Below, piece by piece: positions 16,946-25,009 of a DNA stretch of 64,000 nt. The DNA comes from CAVVFX01 sp963747535 (GTDB lineage Bacteria; Acidobacteriota; Terriglobia; Bryobacterales; Bryobacteraceae): positions 62,001-126,000 of the forward strand of contig CAVVFX010000007.1 in NCBI GenBank assembly GCA_963747535.1. The letters run 5' to 3'. Numbering within the stretch: the first letter of the stretch is position 1; each line of letters opens with the position of its first letter. The position numbers and the translations under genes are program-made. The notes under the pieces are model-generated. The model did not search any database and was not told where the DNA came from. It worked only from the letters and a program-made list of their open reading frames with translations.

Positions 16946-18769
16946 ATGAAGCGGCTAGCGATGTTACTCGTGATCGGGACCGTCTGCCGGGCGCAAGATC
17001 CCACGCAGCAGATGGACGACGTGGAAAAGGCGCATCGCTCCCTCATACAGGCGCCGGTTTCGACATCGTCCGCAGCCGCGAGCCTGACGGCCGACGTGGC
17101 TTCGTCCCTGCCGAAGAAGGGTTCGGCCGTTGGGGCGACACCGCTTCGCACTTACATCGATGAGTTCATTTTTGCCCGCATGCAGCGTGACCACGTGCCA
17201 CATGCGCCGCTCGCGAGCGACGAAGAGTTTGTCCGGCGAGCCTATCTCGACGCCACGGGCCGCATTCCTTCCGTCGACGAACTGCAGACCTTTCTCACCA
17301 GCAAGGCCCCCGACAAGCGCGACAAACTGATCGACCAGTTGACCCTGAGCGAGGCGTACGTGGACAAGTGGTCGTTCTACTTCGAGGATCTTTTCCGCGC
17401 GGGCGGACGGATGGGGCCGGGGCTCAACCTGTTTCACTTCTGGATCCGCGAGTGGCTGAAACTGGACCGACCCTACAACGAAGTGGTGACGGAACTGCTC
17501 ACGGGCGCGGGCAAGACCAGCTTTTCCGTCCCCGGGGGCCTGTACTATGCGCGCGATTTCGTGAAAGCCAAAGACGACCCGACCGCGCCCGACGCGCACG
17601 ACCTGGTGGACCAGAACGATACGATCGACGAATTCACCGTCACCTACAGCAAAGTTTTTCTGGGTCTGAATCTGGCCTGCATCTCCTGTCATGACGGAGC
17701 CCGGCACCTCGAAAAAGTGAATCTGTTTCTGGCGGGAAAGAAGCGCGAAGACTTTTTTGGCCAGGCGGCATTCTTTGGCCGGACGCGCCAGATCATGAAC
17801 TGGGAAGATGGCTACCAGGCGAACACGGAATACACGGTGGACGATAAAGGTCCCGGCTATGACGCCAAGGCCGTCAGCATCCTGCGGGTTCCCCGCCGCG
17901 GCGGCAACGCGAACCCGCGGTTTATCCTCACGGGCGAGGCGCCAGGGGCAGGGAAGAACCTGCGCGACGAACTGGCGCGTATGATTACCGGCAATATCCA
18001 GTTCAGCCGTACTCTGACGAATCGCATCTGGGCGCAGTTGATGGGCTTCGGTATTGTCGAGCCTGCTGACGAATTCGATCTGGCCCGGTACGATCCGAAG
18101 CAGCCGCCGCCCGCTCCCTGGACTGTTCAGCCTTCGAATCCTGAACTGCTGGACGCTATGGCGAGGAAATTCGCGGCGTCCAACTACAGTTTCCGGGAGT
18201 TGGTCCGCAGCATTATGAAGTCGACGGCTTACCAGCTCTCATCCAGTTTCCCGGGAGAGTGGAAACCGGAATACGCGTCTTATTACGCTCGCAAATATGT
18301 CCGGATGCTATCGGCCGCGGAGTTACACGATGCCATCGTTCTGGCGACGGCGAAGCCCGGCGAGCCGGTTGGCCCGGGCGGCGCCAACGAGATGGTGATG
18401 CAGATGCCCGAACCGGGGAAAGCGGGCACGGACGTGAAGAGCTTTTTGCGGGTTTTCGGCCAGAGCAATCGCGACGAAATGCCGAAGAAGACACCGCAGT
18501 CGTCCCTGCAGGCGATGCTCCTGATGGAGTCGAAGCTGGTGACGGAACGGGTTTCAGCGACCGGAGCAACTCGCGTGGAGCAACTGTTGCAGGGCAACGG
18601 CGCCGACCCCGACCTGGTGGAAAAACTTTATCTGGCAACTGTTTCGCGGAAGCCCACCGCGCCGGAACTCGCTACCGCACTGAAGGCACTCTCGCCGGAC
18701 CGTAGGCGGGGCGCGGAGAATCTGCAATGGGTGCTGATCAACAGCCCGGAATTCATCTTTAATTACTAG
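16946..18769 (+). CDS. DUF1549/DUF1553 protein with a CxxCH motif
   Basis: 607 residues with signal peptide MKRLAMLLVIGTVCRAQ. DUF1549 covers about 65-260 (IDEFIFARMQRDH, RRAYLDATGRIPSVDEL). It is followed by NLACISCHDGARHL, a haem-c-type CxxCH, and by DUF1553 in the C-terminal half (FSRTLTNRIWAQLMGFGIV, FRELVRSIMKSTAYQLSS). These proteins are abundant in Planctomycetes and Acidobacteria, always exported and almost always paired with DUF1501; their biochemical role is unproven. The DUF1501 gene follows 8 bp downstream. Confidence 0.92.
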   Translation: MKRLAMLLVIGTVCRAQDPTQQMDDVEKAHRSLIQAPVSTSSAAASLTADVASSLPKKGSAVGATPLRTYIDEFIFARMQRDHVPHAPLASDEEFVRRAYLDATGRIPSVDELQTFLTSKAPDKRDKLIDQLTLSEAYVDKWSFYFEDLFRAGGRMGPGLNLFHFWIREWLKLDRPYNEVVTELLTGAGKTSFSVPGGLYYARDFVKAKDDPTAPDAHDLVDQNDTIDEFTVTYSKVFLGLNLACISCHDGARHLEKVNLFLAGKKREDFFGQAAFFGRTRQIMNWEDGYQANTEYTVDDKGPGYDAKAVSILRVPRRGGNANPRFILTGEAPGAGKNLRDELARMITGNIQFSRTLTNRIWAQLMGFGIVEPADEFDLARYDPKQPPPAPWTVQPSNPELLDAMARKFAASNYSFRELVRSIMKSTAYQLSSSFPGEWKPEYASYYARKYVRMLSAAELHDAIVLATAKPGEPVGPGGANEMVMQMPEPGKAGTDVKSFLRVFGQSNRDEMPKKTPQSSLQAMLLMESKLVTERVSATGATRVEQLLQGNGADPDLVEKLYLATVSRKPTAPELATALKALSPDRRRGAENLQWVLINSPEFIFNY

Positions 18770-18777
18770 AGACGCCA

Positions 18778-20178
18778 ATGAACAAAAGAGTCAGCGACCT
18801 GCTTCCCGCCCGCCGGGATCTTCTCAAACTGGGCGGCTATGGATTGCTCGGAGCCTTTGCGGATCAGGCGTTCTGGCCGGTGCAGGCCCGCGCGGCGGGG
18901 ACGGCGAATCCGCGCGGCACGGCCCGCTACGCTATCGTGGTCGAACTGGCCGGAGCGCTGAGCCACATTGACAGCTTCGATTTTAAGGAAGGCGAAGGCA
19001 CTCCCAAAGATCTGGATGTGCGCGAGGTGCGCAAAGGTCTGTATCTCTCGTCACGGCTGTTCCCCGAACTGTCGAAGGAGATGGACAAGATTGCCATCGT
19101 GCGGTCGCTGAAGAGTCACGAGGTGGTCCATTTCCGCGGACAGTACTACACGCAGGCAGGGCGGCCTTTGAATCCGGCACAGGCTCCGGAGATCCCGTCC
19201 ATCGGCTCGGTGGTGGCTTACGAACTGGAGAAGAAACGCCGCGAGTCCGATACGTTTCCCACCTACATCGGTTGTGGACTCGACACGTCCGGATGTGGCG
19301 CATTGTCGACCGGCTTTCTGCCGCCCCGCCATTCCGTGCTCGATATCAATTTGCAGTCCGGGGGCGGAGCGGCCGCCGTCAAAGGCGACGCACTGGCGCT
19401 GCTACAGGAGCGTTATCGCTTGCTGAACGAACTCGACCAGACCATGGCGGGCGAACGCAATGGCCGCGACCGTTCTTTCACCGGCTTCCGGAGTTTCCAG
19501 GAGAGTGCCTATCAGATCCTGGGTGATGCACGCTGGCCAACCGCTTTCCAGATGAGCGACGCAGAGAAAGCGCGCTATGGGGATAACCAGGTGGGTCTCG
19601 GTTGTCTCTTCGCGCGTAACCTGGTTCAGACCGATGCGGGCACGCGCTATATCCACATCGTTCACCCCGACTGGGATCACCACAAAGCCATCTTCGACCA
19701 CCACGCGAAGTCGAATCACTATATCCGCTGCAACGAGTATGACCGTGCGATGGCCAGTCTGCTGCGGGATCTGAGTGCCGCACCTTCTCCAAGGGACGCG
19801 GGGAAGACGCTGCTGGATGAAACTTTGGTGGTGACCGTCACGGAGTTCGGGCGGGTTCCCGGTGCACTGAACGGAATTGCCGGACGGCACCATTACAACG
19901 AAGCGTATCTGGCCCTTTTTGCCGGAGGCGGCGTAAAGGGCGGGCGGATCGTCGGCAACACCGACGCCGCGGGAGAGAAGGTCATCGACACGGGTTGGAA
20001 GTACGCTAAGATTCAGCCACGCACGGAAAATATCTATGCGTCGGTCTATTCCGCGCTGGGAATCGATTGGCGCAAAGAGATTACCAATACGCCTTCGAAG
20101 CGCGCGTACCGGTATGTCGATGTGCTGGGGGCGACAGAGTTCGTGCCTGACGACGAGATCGCGGAGCTGTTCGTGTGA
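18778..20178 (+). CDS. DUF1501 protein (alkaline-phosphatase/sulfatase-like fold), exported
   Basis: 466 residues. The N-terminus RRDLLKLGGYGLLGAF is a Tat-type leader ending near QARAAG. DUF1501 proteins share the metal-hydrolase fold of sulfatases. Visible family features are IVVELAGALSHIDSFDFKEG, HEVVHFRGQYYTQAGRP and VTEFGRVPGALNGIAGRHHY. It is part of the operon NHL - DUF1549/1553 - DUF1501 - FGE-like and shares TGATG with the next gene. The activity of the family is not established. Confidence 0.92.
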   Translation: MNKRVSDLLPARRDLLKLGGYGLLGAFADQAFWPVQARAAGTANPRGTARYAIVVELAGALSHIDSFDFKEGEGTPKDLDVREVRKGLYLSSRLFPELSKEMDKIAIVRSLKSHEVVHFRGQYYTQAGRPLNPAQAPEIPSIGSVVAYELEKKRRESDTFPTYIGCGLDTSGCGALSTGFLPPRHSVLDINLQSGGGAAAVKGDALALLQERYRLLNELDQTMAGERNGRDRSFTGFRSFQESAYQILGDARWPTAFQMSDAEKARYGDNQVGLGCLFARNLVQTDAGTRYIHIVHPDWDHHKAIFDHHAKSNHYIRCNEYDRAMASLLRDLSAAPSPRDAGKTLLDETLVVTVTEFGRVPGALNGIAGRHHYNEAYLALFAGGGVKGGRIVGNTDAAGEKVIDTGWKYAKIQPRTENIYASVYSALGIDWRKEITNTPSKRAYRYVDVLGATEFVPDDEIAELFV

Positions 20179-20924
20179 TGCGGTTGCTCGCCGTCGCATT
20201 GGCGTGTGTACCGTTCTGTTGTGCTGCATCCGGTGAGTCGGTCACCATCCCGGCGGGCGAGTTCACGATGGGTCGCACGAAGGTTACTCCGGACGATAAG
20301 ACCAACATGCGGCCGCACGTGCTGCTGGACGACCGGCCGGTGCGCAAAGTGAGCATCAGCAGTTTCAAACTGGACGCAACCGAGGTGACCAACAGCCAGT
20401 ATGCGAAGTTTTTAGAGAGCACGCGGCATCGCGCGCCGTATCACTGGGTGGGCGGCAACCCTCCGGAAAACAGTGCGCAAATTCCGGTCTACAACGTGAG
20501 CTGGGATGACGCCCAGGCTTACTGTCAGTGGGACGGCGGACGCCTGCCGACAGAGGCCGAGTGGGAGCGCGCCGCGCGCGGTGGCCGGGAAGGTATGGAC
20601 TATCCTTCCGGCGACAAGCTGACGGCCAAAGACGCCCGCTTCAATATCGCCACCGGCCCGGGACCGGCAGGCGCCTTTCCGCCGAATGATTTCGGTCTCT
20701 ATGACATGGCCGGCAACGTGTCCGAATGGACAGCCGACTGGTTTGACGGTGATTACTACAGCCGCGGCGAGACGAAAGATCCAAAGGGTCCCGCTTCCGG
20801 TGAGTATAAAGTGATTCGCGGCGGCGCCTGGTCCGATTCGCCGCGGCGATGCACGGTGTTCTTTCGAAACTGGGTCCGGCCGACGCAAAGGACCCCGAAT
20901 ATCGGGTTTCGCTGCGCTCGATGA
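20178..20924 (+). CDS. FGE-sulfatase-domain protein, exported, one active-site Cys missing
   Basis: 248 residues from ATG 20178, which overlaps the DUF1501 stop (TGATG). Signal peptide about 1-18. The whole protein is one FGE-sulfatase (SUMF1/EgtB-like) domain: GEFTMGRTK, EVTNSQYAKFL, VYNVSWDDAQAYCQW, RLPTEAEWERAARGG and GLYDMAGNVSEW. In true formylglycine-generating enzymes two Cys lie five residues apart after the RGGS segment. Here RGGAWSDSPRRC keeps only the second. It is therefore unlikely to be a classical sulfatase activator; a binding or other oxidase role is possible. Confidence 0.87.
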   Translation: MRLLAVALACVPFCCAASGESVTIPAGEFTMGRTKVTPDDKTNMRPHVLLDDRPVRKVSISSFKLDATEVTNSQYAKFLESTRHRAPYHWVGGNPPENSAQIPVYNVSWDDAQAYCQWDGGRLPTEAEWERAARGGREGMDYPSGDKLTAKDARFNIATGPGPAGAFPPNDFGLYDMAGNVSEWTADWFDGDYYSRGETKDPKGPASGEYKVIRGGAWSDSPRRCTVFFRNWVRPTQRTPNIGFRCAR

Positions 20925-21130
20925 ATCCTGGCTGCGGCTCAGCCGGGCACGTCGAAAAAACGGTTCCGTTGCGCGCGCGATGGCTGCGGCCAAAGGGCAC
21001 CCGCAATCGACCGCAGGATACATCCCGTAGACGCTAACTTAAAGTGCGTAGCCTATCCGTTCAGGAGTCAGGAGTGAGGAGCGAGTTGCATTATCCGTGA
21101 CGCAGACTTGTGAAACGAAGGTGCTCTCCA

Positions 21131-21290
21131 GGGGCGCAGATTATCAGTGGGTGAAAGTCCCACTCCAGGAGTTGTCGGTATGACTGGATAGCTGACGAGC
21201 CGTTACGCCGGGTTAACCGACGGGATGGGAGCCTCGGGCGCAATCCCCGTCACTCGACCCGATCAGCCTGGCTCAAGCATTTTCCAGTCT
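21131..21290 (+). ncRNA. Possible group II intron fragment (domain I part)
   Basis: AGTGGGTGAAAGTCCCACT is the hairpin with GUGAAAGUC-type core found near the start of bacterial group II introns. It is followed by GGATAGCTGACGAGCC and several G/C-rich complementary segments. No reverse-transcriptase gene and no domain V-like hairpin are visible, so if real it is a dead 5' fragment. Called from motif memory only. Confidence 0.35.
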
Positions 21291-21319
21291 CTCCAGCGCG
21301 CGAGAGCAGGCGAAAACGC

Positions 21320-21384
21320 CTACTCCACAACGAAGAATCAACTGTTTGCAAGCCTTGTGGAATAGACCTTTGGCCTGCGTCGAC
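21320..21384 (+). repeat. Palindromic repeat, family B, copy 1
   Basis: CTACTCCACAA ... TTGTGGAATAG form an imperfect inverted repeat around CGAAGAATCAACTGTTTGC, followed by GGCCTGCGTCGAC. The reverse complement at 38355-38419 is nearly identical over its length. Found only between genes. Confidence 0.85.
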
Positions 21385-21433
21385 TTCTGCCCCAGGCTGC
21401 TTAGCTTGTCGCTTGAATTCGTTAGAATCTAGT

Positions 21434-22438
21434 ATGTCTCAGTTCGTACAAAGACTCGCACTACTGCTCCTGGCGGTCCCGGCCAACGCCGGCGACTATC
21501 ACCTGAAGGCGACTCCTGAAACTGTCGCGTGGGGGTACTACTCAGCCGCCGCGAGGCCCGTTCTTCGGATCCAATCCGGTGACACGGTGACCATCGAGAC
21601 GCTGATCACCAGCAGTCCGGATCGCCTGGCCGCTGCCGGTGTGAAGCCCGACCAGGTCGAGACTGAACTACGCGCAATCTACGATCACGTTAAAGACAAA
21701 GGTCCCGGCGGCCACATCCTGACCGGTCCCATTTACGTCGAGGACGCCGAGCCCGGTGATGTTCTGGAGGTGCGGATTCTGAAGATCCTGCCGAAGATCG
21801 CCTACGCTTATAACGGATTCGCTCCCGGCAGAGGCTTCCTGCCGGAAGATTTCCCGACAGCCCGCACGGTTATCATCCCGTTTGACCTGAAGCGCAACGT
21901 GGCTCTCTTCGGAGGCAATATTGAGATTCCGATGAGGCCATTTTTCGGCAGCATGGGAGTCGCACCTCCGGCCAGCGCGGGACGCATCAGCAGCGCTCCG
22001 CCGGGCATCCATGCGGGCAATCTGGACAACAAAGACCTGGTCGCGGGAACCACGCTCTTCATTCCCGTGCATGCGCCGGGTGCGTTGTTCGAGGTGGGTG
22101 ACGGACATGCCGGCCAAGGCAATGGCGAGGTCGACATCACCGCAATGGAAACCTCTCTCATCGGGACTTTCCAGTTCATCTTGCGCAAGGACCTGCACCT
22201 CAAGTGGCCGCGCGCCGAAACGCCCACGCATTTTATCGTGATGGGAATCAATGAAGACCTGACGGAAGCGATGAAGATCGCGGTCCACGAGTCCATTGAC
22301 TTCCTCATGACGGAAAAACATCTCTCGCGCGAAGACGCTTACATGCTCTCGAGCGTGGCTGTCGACTTCGACGTGACGCAGGTCGTGGACGGCACCAAGG
22401 GCGTCCACGGTATGATTCCGAAGAGTATCTTCAAATGA
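21434..22438 (+). CDS. Acetamidase/formamidase-family protein, exported
   Basis: 334 residues from ATG 21434; a TTG seven codons upstream is less likely. Signal peptide about 1-19 (LALLLLAVPANAG). Family features are LRIQSGDTVTIETL, GPGGHILTGPIYVEDAEPGDVLEVRI, NLDNKDLVAGTTLFIPVHAPGALFEVGDGHAGQGNGEVD and TALD/MLSSVAVDFDVTQVVDG-like segments near the end. The family hydrolyses small amides (formamide, acetamide). Here the export signal and context suggest some other amide. The stop overlaps the start of the esterase gene (ATGA), so the two are co-translated. Confidence 0.88.
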   Translation: MSQFVQRLALLLLAVPANAGDYHLKATPETVAWGYYSAAARPVLRIQSGDTVTIETLITSSPDRLAAAGVKPDQVETELRAIYDHVKDKGPGGHILTGPIYVEDAEPGDVLEVRILKILPKIAYAYNGFAPGRGFLPEDFPTARTVIIPFDLKRNVALFGGNIEIPMRPFFGSMGVAPPASAGRISSAPPGIHAGNLDNKDLVAGTTLFIPVHAPGALFEVGDGHAGQGNGEVDITAMETSLIGTFQFILRKDLHLKWPRAETPTHFIVMGINEDLTEAMKIAVHESIDFLMTEKHLSREDAYMLSSVAVDFDVTQVVDGTKGVHGMIPKSIFK

Positions 22439-23385
22439 CCGATAGCCGAACGGATCCAAGACTTGACGCGCAAATTCGAGCCTATCTTGAGCAGATGGAA
22501 GCCGAAGGCGGCGCGCCTCTCGAAACTTTGCCCCTCGCCGAGGCCAGGCAAGCTGCCATCGATGGATTGGCGCAATGGAAAGGGGAACCCGAGCCGCTGC
22601 CCAAAGTGGAGGACTTGCGCCTGAATGGCCCTGACGGCGCAATCCCGATCCGCATCTACTGGCCCGAACGTTTGGAACCGAGTCCCGCACTGGTCTATTT
22701 TCACGGCGGCGGTTGGGTGGTGTGCGACCTGGACACGCACGATGTGATTTGCCGGGCCATCGCGCGACGTTCCGGCGCGGTAGTGGTTTCGGTGGACTAC
22801 CGGCTGGCACCGGAGCACAAGTTCCCGGCTGCGGTAATCGATTGCTATGCGGCGACGAGGTGGGTATCGGAGAATGCGGAACGGCTCGGGATCGATCCAC
22901 TCCGCATCAGCGTCGGAGGGGACAGCGCCGGCGGAAATCTCGCCGCAGTCGTCTCGCTACAGAGCCGGAACGAAGCGGGACCGCACATCGCACAGCAGAT
23001 TTTGGTATATCCGGTCACGGATCTTTCTTCGTTCGGCACCCCGTCCTATGAGGAGTTCGCCGAAGGGTATGGGCTGACCGCGTCTGAGATGGAGTGGTTC
23101 AGGGCGCACTATCTTGCCCGTCCCGGGGATGCGCGTTGCGTCCATGCCTCCCCTCTGCTGGCGCCGGACCTTCGCGGATTGCCTCCCGCGCTGGTGATTA
23201 CGGCCGAATGCGATCCGCTACGCGACGAAGGTGAGGCGTACGCGAGGCGTCTCGCGGAAGCTGGAGTGCGGGTCCGGCAGACGCGCTACGCGGGCATGAT
23301 CCACCCGTTCTTCTCGCTTTCGGGCGGGGTGACGCAAGCCCGTGAGGCGATTGCGGAAATCGCGGCAGCGGTGGGGCAGGCTTGA
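22435..23385 (+). CDS. Alpha/beta hydrolase, hormone-sensitive-lipase family esterase
   Basis: 316 residues with no signal peptide. YFHGGGWVVCDLDTHD is the HGGG oxyanion motif and VGGDSAGGNLAA the nucleophile elbow with the catalytic Ser. The Asp in ECDPLRDEGEAYA and the His in GMIHPFFSLSG complete the triad. This is the family IV (HSL) pattern of bacterial carboxylesterases on short-chain esters. It overlaps the exported acetamidase gene by 4 bp, so a joint pathway with one step outside and one inside is plausible. Confidence 0.93.
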   Translation: MTDSRTDPRLDAQIRAYLEQMEAEGGAPLETLPLAEARQAAIDGLAQWKGEPEPLPKVEDLRLNGPDGAIPIRIYWPERLEPSPALVYFHGGGWVVCDLDTHDVICRAIARRSGAVVVSVDYRLAPEHKFPAAVIDCYAATRWVSENAERLGIDPLRISVGGDSAGGNLAAVVSLQSRNEAGPHIAQQILVYPVTDLSSFGTPSYEEFAEGYGLTASEMEWFRAHYLARPGDARCVHASPLLAPDLRGLPPALVITAECDPLRDEGEAYARRLAEAGVRVRQTRYAGMIHPFFSLSGGVTQAREAIAEIAAAVGQA

Positions 23386-23498
23386 CCGATGTCTGGCGGG
23401 GCCTCGCTCAAACCGGATAGATAGCAGGCAAAGCTACGGCTTGGGACAAGCGGGAGGCAAAGCCGCCTGGTACCAACTTGCAGAAATTGGCGTACAGT

Positions 23499-23560
23499 AC
23501 CGCTTGCTTACGCGCGCGGCTCAGCAATGACTTCCGAGCCGCGACCGTTTAGGGAGTGGT
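23499..23560 (+). repeat. Palindromic repeat, family C, copy 1
   Basis: ACCGCTTGCTTACGCGCGCGGCTC ... GAGCCGCGACCG ... GGGAGTGGT. The internal CGCGGCTC/GAGCCGCG arms and outer ACCGC/GTGGT arms can fold into a hairpin. A second copy lies at 56719-56784. Confidence 0.75.
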
Positions 23561-23625
23561 TGCGCGAACCTTCGCAACTTTCGCAAGCTAACAGGCCACT
23601 GAGAGCGTGCGCCACGGTCTTCCAG

Positions 23626-24882
23626 CTAGATGAAGCCCGGCGTGCCGTCAGGGTCGAACGAAAAGGCCCGATGCCATGGCCGCGCCGGCATGCGCTTGAA
23701 CGCCTCTTCATCCATCTCGTAGCCCCAGCCCGGCTGGTCGGGAATTGCCAGATAGCCGTTCTTCGCAACGATGGTGTCGCCTTTGATCAGATCCTTGCGT
23801 GGTGATTCGTCGTCCGGATGATATTCGAGAATCAGGAAGTTTGGCGTGGACGCAGCGAAGTGAATGTTTACCATGGTGGCCAACGGACCCAGCGGGTTGT
23901 GGGGCGCCACCTTTACGTAATTTGATTCCGCGATCGCGGCGATTTTTTTCTCTTCCAGCATCCCGCCGGCCAGGCAGATGTCCGGCTGGACGATGTCAGC
24001 CGCCTTTGCTTCGAGCAGTTGCTGGAACTGAAACTTCGTGTACAACTCCTCGCCGGTAGCGATCGGTATCTGGACCTTGCTACGGAGTTCCCCCATCAGT
24101 TCCATATTCTCCGGCCGGAGCACCTCCTCGAAGAACAACGGATTGACAGGTTTCAATGCCTCACACATGGCATGCGCTACATAAGGCTCGAACACCCTGG
24201 CATGAGCGTCGAAGCATAGGTCAACATCCGGCCCGACCGCTTTACGGAGAGCCTCGGCTCTTTGCCCGAAGCTGCGGACGGTGGTGTTGAACGATACTGC
24301 GTTGGTAAAGCCCAGCGTGGCTTTCAGCGCAGTATAGCCGTATTTGCCGATCAACTGTTGGGCCTGGTCAGGAGAGTTAGCGGCCTGGTAACAGCGGATT
24401 TTTTCGCGGCACTTACCTCCCAACAGCATATAAACGGGCAGGCCCGCAGCTTTACCCGCGATATCCCACAGCGCGTGTTCAATGCCGCTAATCGCCGCGT
24501 TGACCACCAGGCCTCCCGGGAAGCGCGTGAAGTTGTACATGGTGGCCCACAAATACTCGATGTTGCGGGGATCCTTGCCAACCAGCCAGTCTTTGAAGTC
24601 CTTCACGGCCGCAACTGTCGCCTCGTCGGGACCAGCCGAGTAGGCCTCTCCCCACCCGTGGATTCCCTGGTCCGTAGAGACCTTCACGTAGACATAGTTT
24701 CGTCCTGCGTAGACGACAAACGCCTGAACGTCGGTGATTTTCAACTGAGGTTTGCCGGTATAGCGCGGGGAGGGCGGTTCCGTCTGATTCTGCCTCGCGC
24801 GGTTGACTCCCTGCTGCGCGGCCGCGGCCTGGAGCGAGAGACCTGCACTAGCGGTCGCCGCAAAAAATTCTCGCCTCTTCAT
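23626..24882 (-). CDS. Enolase-superfamily dehydratase (galactonate dehydratase-like), exported
   Basis: 418 residues beginning MKRREFFAATASAG, a Tat-type leader. Metal ligands are intact: Asp in CFDAHARVFEP, Glu in FFEEVLRPEN and Glu in IATGEELYTK. The DAHxR arrangement and the catalytic His in VAPHNPLGPLATM follow D-galactonate/aldonate dehydratases. It is a paralogue of the exported enzyme at 10179-11504. It stands alone, convergent with the esterase gene. The aldonate substrate cannot be specified. Confidence 0.9.
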   Translation of the reverse strand: MKRREFFAATASAGLSLQAAAAQQGVNRARQNQTEPPSPRYTGKPQLKITDVQAFVVYAGRNYVYVKVSTDQGIHGWGEAYSAGPDEATVAAVKDFKDWLVGKDPRNIEYLWATMYNFTRFPGGLVVNAAISGIEHALWDIAGKAAGLPVYMLLGGKCREKIRCYQAANSPDQAQQLIGKYGYTALKATLGFTNAVSFNTTVRSFGQRAEALRKAVGPDVDLCFDAHARVFEPYVAHAMCEALKPVNPLFFEEVLRPENMELMGELRSKVQIPIATGEELYTKFQFQQLLEAKAADIVQPDICLAGGMLEEKKIAAIAESNYVKVAPHNPLGPLATMVNIHFAASTPNFLILEYHPDDESPRKDLIKGDTIVAKNGYLAIPDQPGWGYEMDEEAFKRMPARPWHRAFSFDPDGTPGFI

Positions 24883-25009
24883 TGTGATCCTCCTTCAACT
24901 GACACGATCTGCCCAAATGAATATATCAAAACATCGGGCGGCAAATGCACGCGCACAAAAAAGCCAAGGAGGAGCAAGGCCGAGGGCACGAACAGATGTC
25001 GGCACTTAA

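Larger units (their letters stand above)
20925..21433. other. Intergenic region with intron-like and palindromic remnants (509 bp)
   Basis: No protein gene is supported. 21131-21290 looks like a fragment of a group II intron, and 21320-21384 is a palindromic repeat also present at 38355-38419; both are listed separately. The last 40 bp precede the acetamidase start. Confidence 0.5.
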
